A stretch of 5,580 nucleotides of DNA, from assembly GCA_013695565.1 (NCBI GenBank), contig JACDAG010000332.1, positions 1 through 5,580 of the forward strand, given 5' to 3'. A model generated the notes under the pieces. That model searched no databases and was not told where the DNA came from. It saw only the letters and a program-made list of their open reading frames with translations. This DNA is from Bradyrhizobium sp. Its GTDB lineage: Bacteria > Pseudomonadota > Alphaproteobacteria > Rhizobiales > Xanthobacteraceae. The position numbers were made by a program, and so were the translations under genes. Below are positions 4,675-5,580 of the stretch, piece by piece. How positions within the stretch are numbered: position 1 is the first letter of the stretch; each line of letters starts with the position of its first letter.

Positions 4675-5580
4675 TCACGCTTGCGCGATGCCGGGCACGC
4701 CGATCGTGACGTTGGCGCGATCATGCGCCGCGCGCCGCAACACGCCGCCGTAGAATGCCAGCAGCACGATGAGCCCGAGCGGGATGTCGGTCGCGTCGGC
4801 GACGATGCGCGACAGCAGCGGCGCCGTCCAGGCCGCCGCCAGCAGGCTGATCTCGAAATCGCGAAAACCCTCGCGCAAGCCATGCCGCACAAAGAAGGCG
4901 ATCGCGACCGCGAGCACGACGAGATCGTAATCGAGCACGTAGGGCGTCGCCAGCAGGCTGGCCAATGCGAGCGCGGCGGCCTTGAGTTCGAAGGCGGCAT
5001 CGTTGTGCCAGAGCCAGGCGAGCGTGGCGGCGAGCAGCGCGAATAACGCAACCTGCATCGCATAGGCGGTTTGAATGCTCGCATCCCACATCCGCGCCGC
5101 CGAGAAGATCGACTGGATCTTGTGCCAGCCGGTGGCGCCTTGTTCGAGGATGATGGTCTGCGTGAAATTCATGGAATCGATGAAGGCGTGCCAGATGCCG
5201 CCGCCCAGCGCTGCGACGCTGACGGCGACCAGCACGGCGACCGTTGCGGTGGCGGCGCCGATCGTGCTCCATCGCCCGCTGGCGAGGAGCGCGATCGGGA
5301 TCAGCACGCCGAATTGCGGCTTGTAGGCGAGCAGCCCGATCAGCACGCCGGCAAGCCAGGGTTTTCGATCGAGCCACAGCATGGCGCCGCCGAACAGGGA
5401 GGCGGTGAGGAAGCCGTTCTGGCCGTGGCCGATATTGACCAGCACCGCCGGAAATGCCGCCGCGACCAGCCAGGTTTCCGGCCGCGGCAGGATCGCGCGC
5501 ATCACGGCGAGGTAGGCCGCAAGACTTGCGATCAGCCAAACCGCCAGACCCCAGACATAGGGCAGGGCGGCCACCAGGAC
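4675..5580 (-). CDS. GT87/DUF2029 family polytopic glycosyltransferase (N-terminus missing)
   Basis: This is the C-terminal 301 residues of a multi-spanning inner-membrane protein. The frame is open through the window edge, and the GTG at 5572-5574 lies inside a membrane helix, so the true start is outside the window. Family members are about 400-430 residues, so roughly the first quarter to third is missing, including the aspartate-containing first loop expected to be catalytic. About eight hydrophobic helices remain. The diagnostic region is NIGHGQNGFLTASLFGGAML followed by LAGVLIGLLAYKPQFGVLIPIALL, the conserved GQN and KPQ elements of GT87 (polyprenyl-phosphate-mannose-dependent transferases such as PimE, and related DUF2029 proteins). 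Further on, ATPYVLDYDLVVLAVAIAF is a second typical segment. Such proteins transfer a sugar from a lipid-phosphate donor to a periplasmic acceptor. Donor and acceptor here are unknown. The gene is 147 bp upstream of the GST gene and probably separate from it. Confidence 0.88.
   Translation of the reverse strand, partial: VLVAALPYVWGLAVWLIASLAAYLAVMRAILPRPETWLVAAAFPAVLVNIGHGQNGFLTASLFGGAMLWLDRKPWLAGVLIGLLAYKPQFGVLIPIALLASGRWSTIGAATATVAVLVAVSVAALGGGIWHAFIDSMNFTQTIILEQGATGWHKIQSIFSAARMWDASIQTAYAMQVALFALLAATLAWLWHNDAAFELKAAALALASLLATPYVLDYDLVVLAVAIAFFVRHGLREGFRDFEISLLAAAWTAPLLSRIVADATDIPLGLIVLLAFYGGVLRRAAHDRANVTIGVPGIAQA

Noticed and set aside
4564..5046. 160-residue + strand frame opposite the GT87 gene
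   Set aside because: It lies almost wholly antisense to a well-supported membrane protein, and its Arg/Gln/Glu-rich composition is that of a GC-rich shadow frame.

Overview
The window is GC-rich, densely packed chromosomal DNA. Codon use with G/C third positions, the protein families and a characteristic dispersed palindrome around 1198-1252 all suggest an alphaproteobacterium of the Bradyrhizobium/Rhodopseudomonas group (Nitrobacteraceae, formerly Bradyrhizobiaceae). This assignment is inferred from sequence style and remembered family content, not from a search. No phage, transposon, CRISPR, rRNA or tRNA genes were seen.

Layout, left to right. Positions 1-149 hold what may be the 3' end of a + strand gene (weak). 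A short GC hairpin (149-164) lies between its stop and the stop of a minus-strand membrane protein with four predicted membrane segments and a C-terminal PAS domain but no kinase output domain (163-1059). A roughly 230 bp intergenic region then faces rightward. It carries a 12 bp palindrome, an exact match to the EcfG general-stress promoter consensus (GGAAC-N17-CGTT, 1174-1199) and a Bradyrhizobium-type palindromic repeat. It leads into a small four-helix DUF486 (DMT-like) membrane protein on the + strand (1288-1644). That gene converges, with only 6 bp between stops, on a minus-strand series.

The minus-strand series, read from the right edge in transcription order, is: a GT87/DUF2029 polytopic glycosyltransferase whose N-terminus lies outside the window (4675-5580), a glutathione S-transferase (3829-4527), a 58-residue single-span membrane protein with a good Shine-Dalgarno (3469-3645), an exported PQQ-dependent sugar dehydrogenase of the soluble-GDH/Asd type (2221-3399), and a secreted DUF3828 protein (1651-2148). 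The last three are spaced 69 and 72 bp apart and could be co-transcribed. The GST and GT87 genes look independent.

This is mostly an ordinary housekeeping and accessory-metabolism stretch. No complete new system is visible. The items most worth a second look are the stress-type promoter reading straight into a palindromic repeat that would form the 5' end of the DUF486 mRNA, the small membrane protein with a related but imperfect promoter motif, and the PAS sensor without an output domain.
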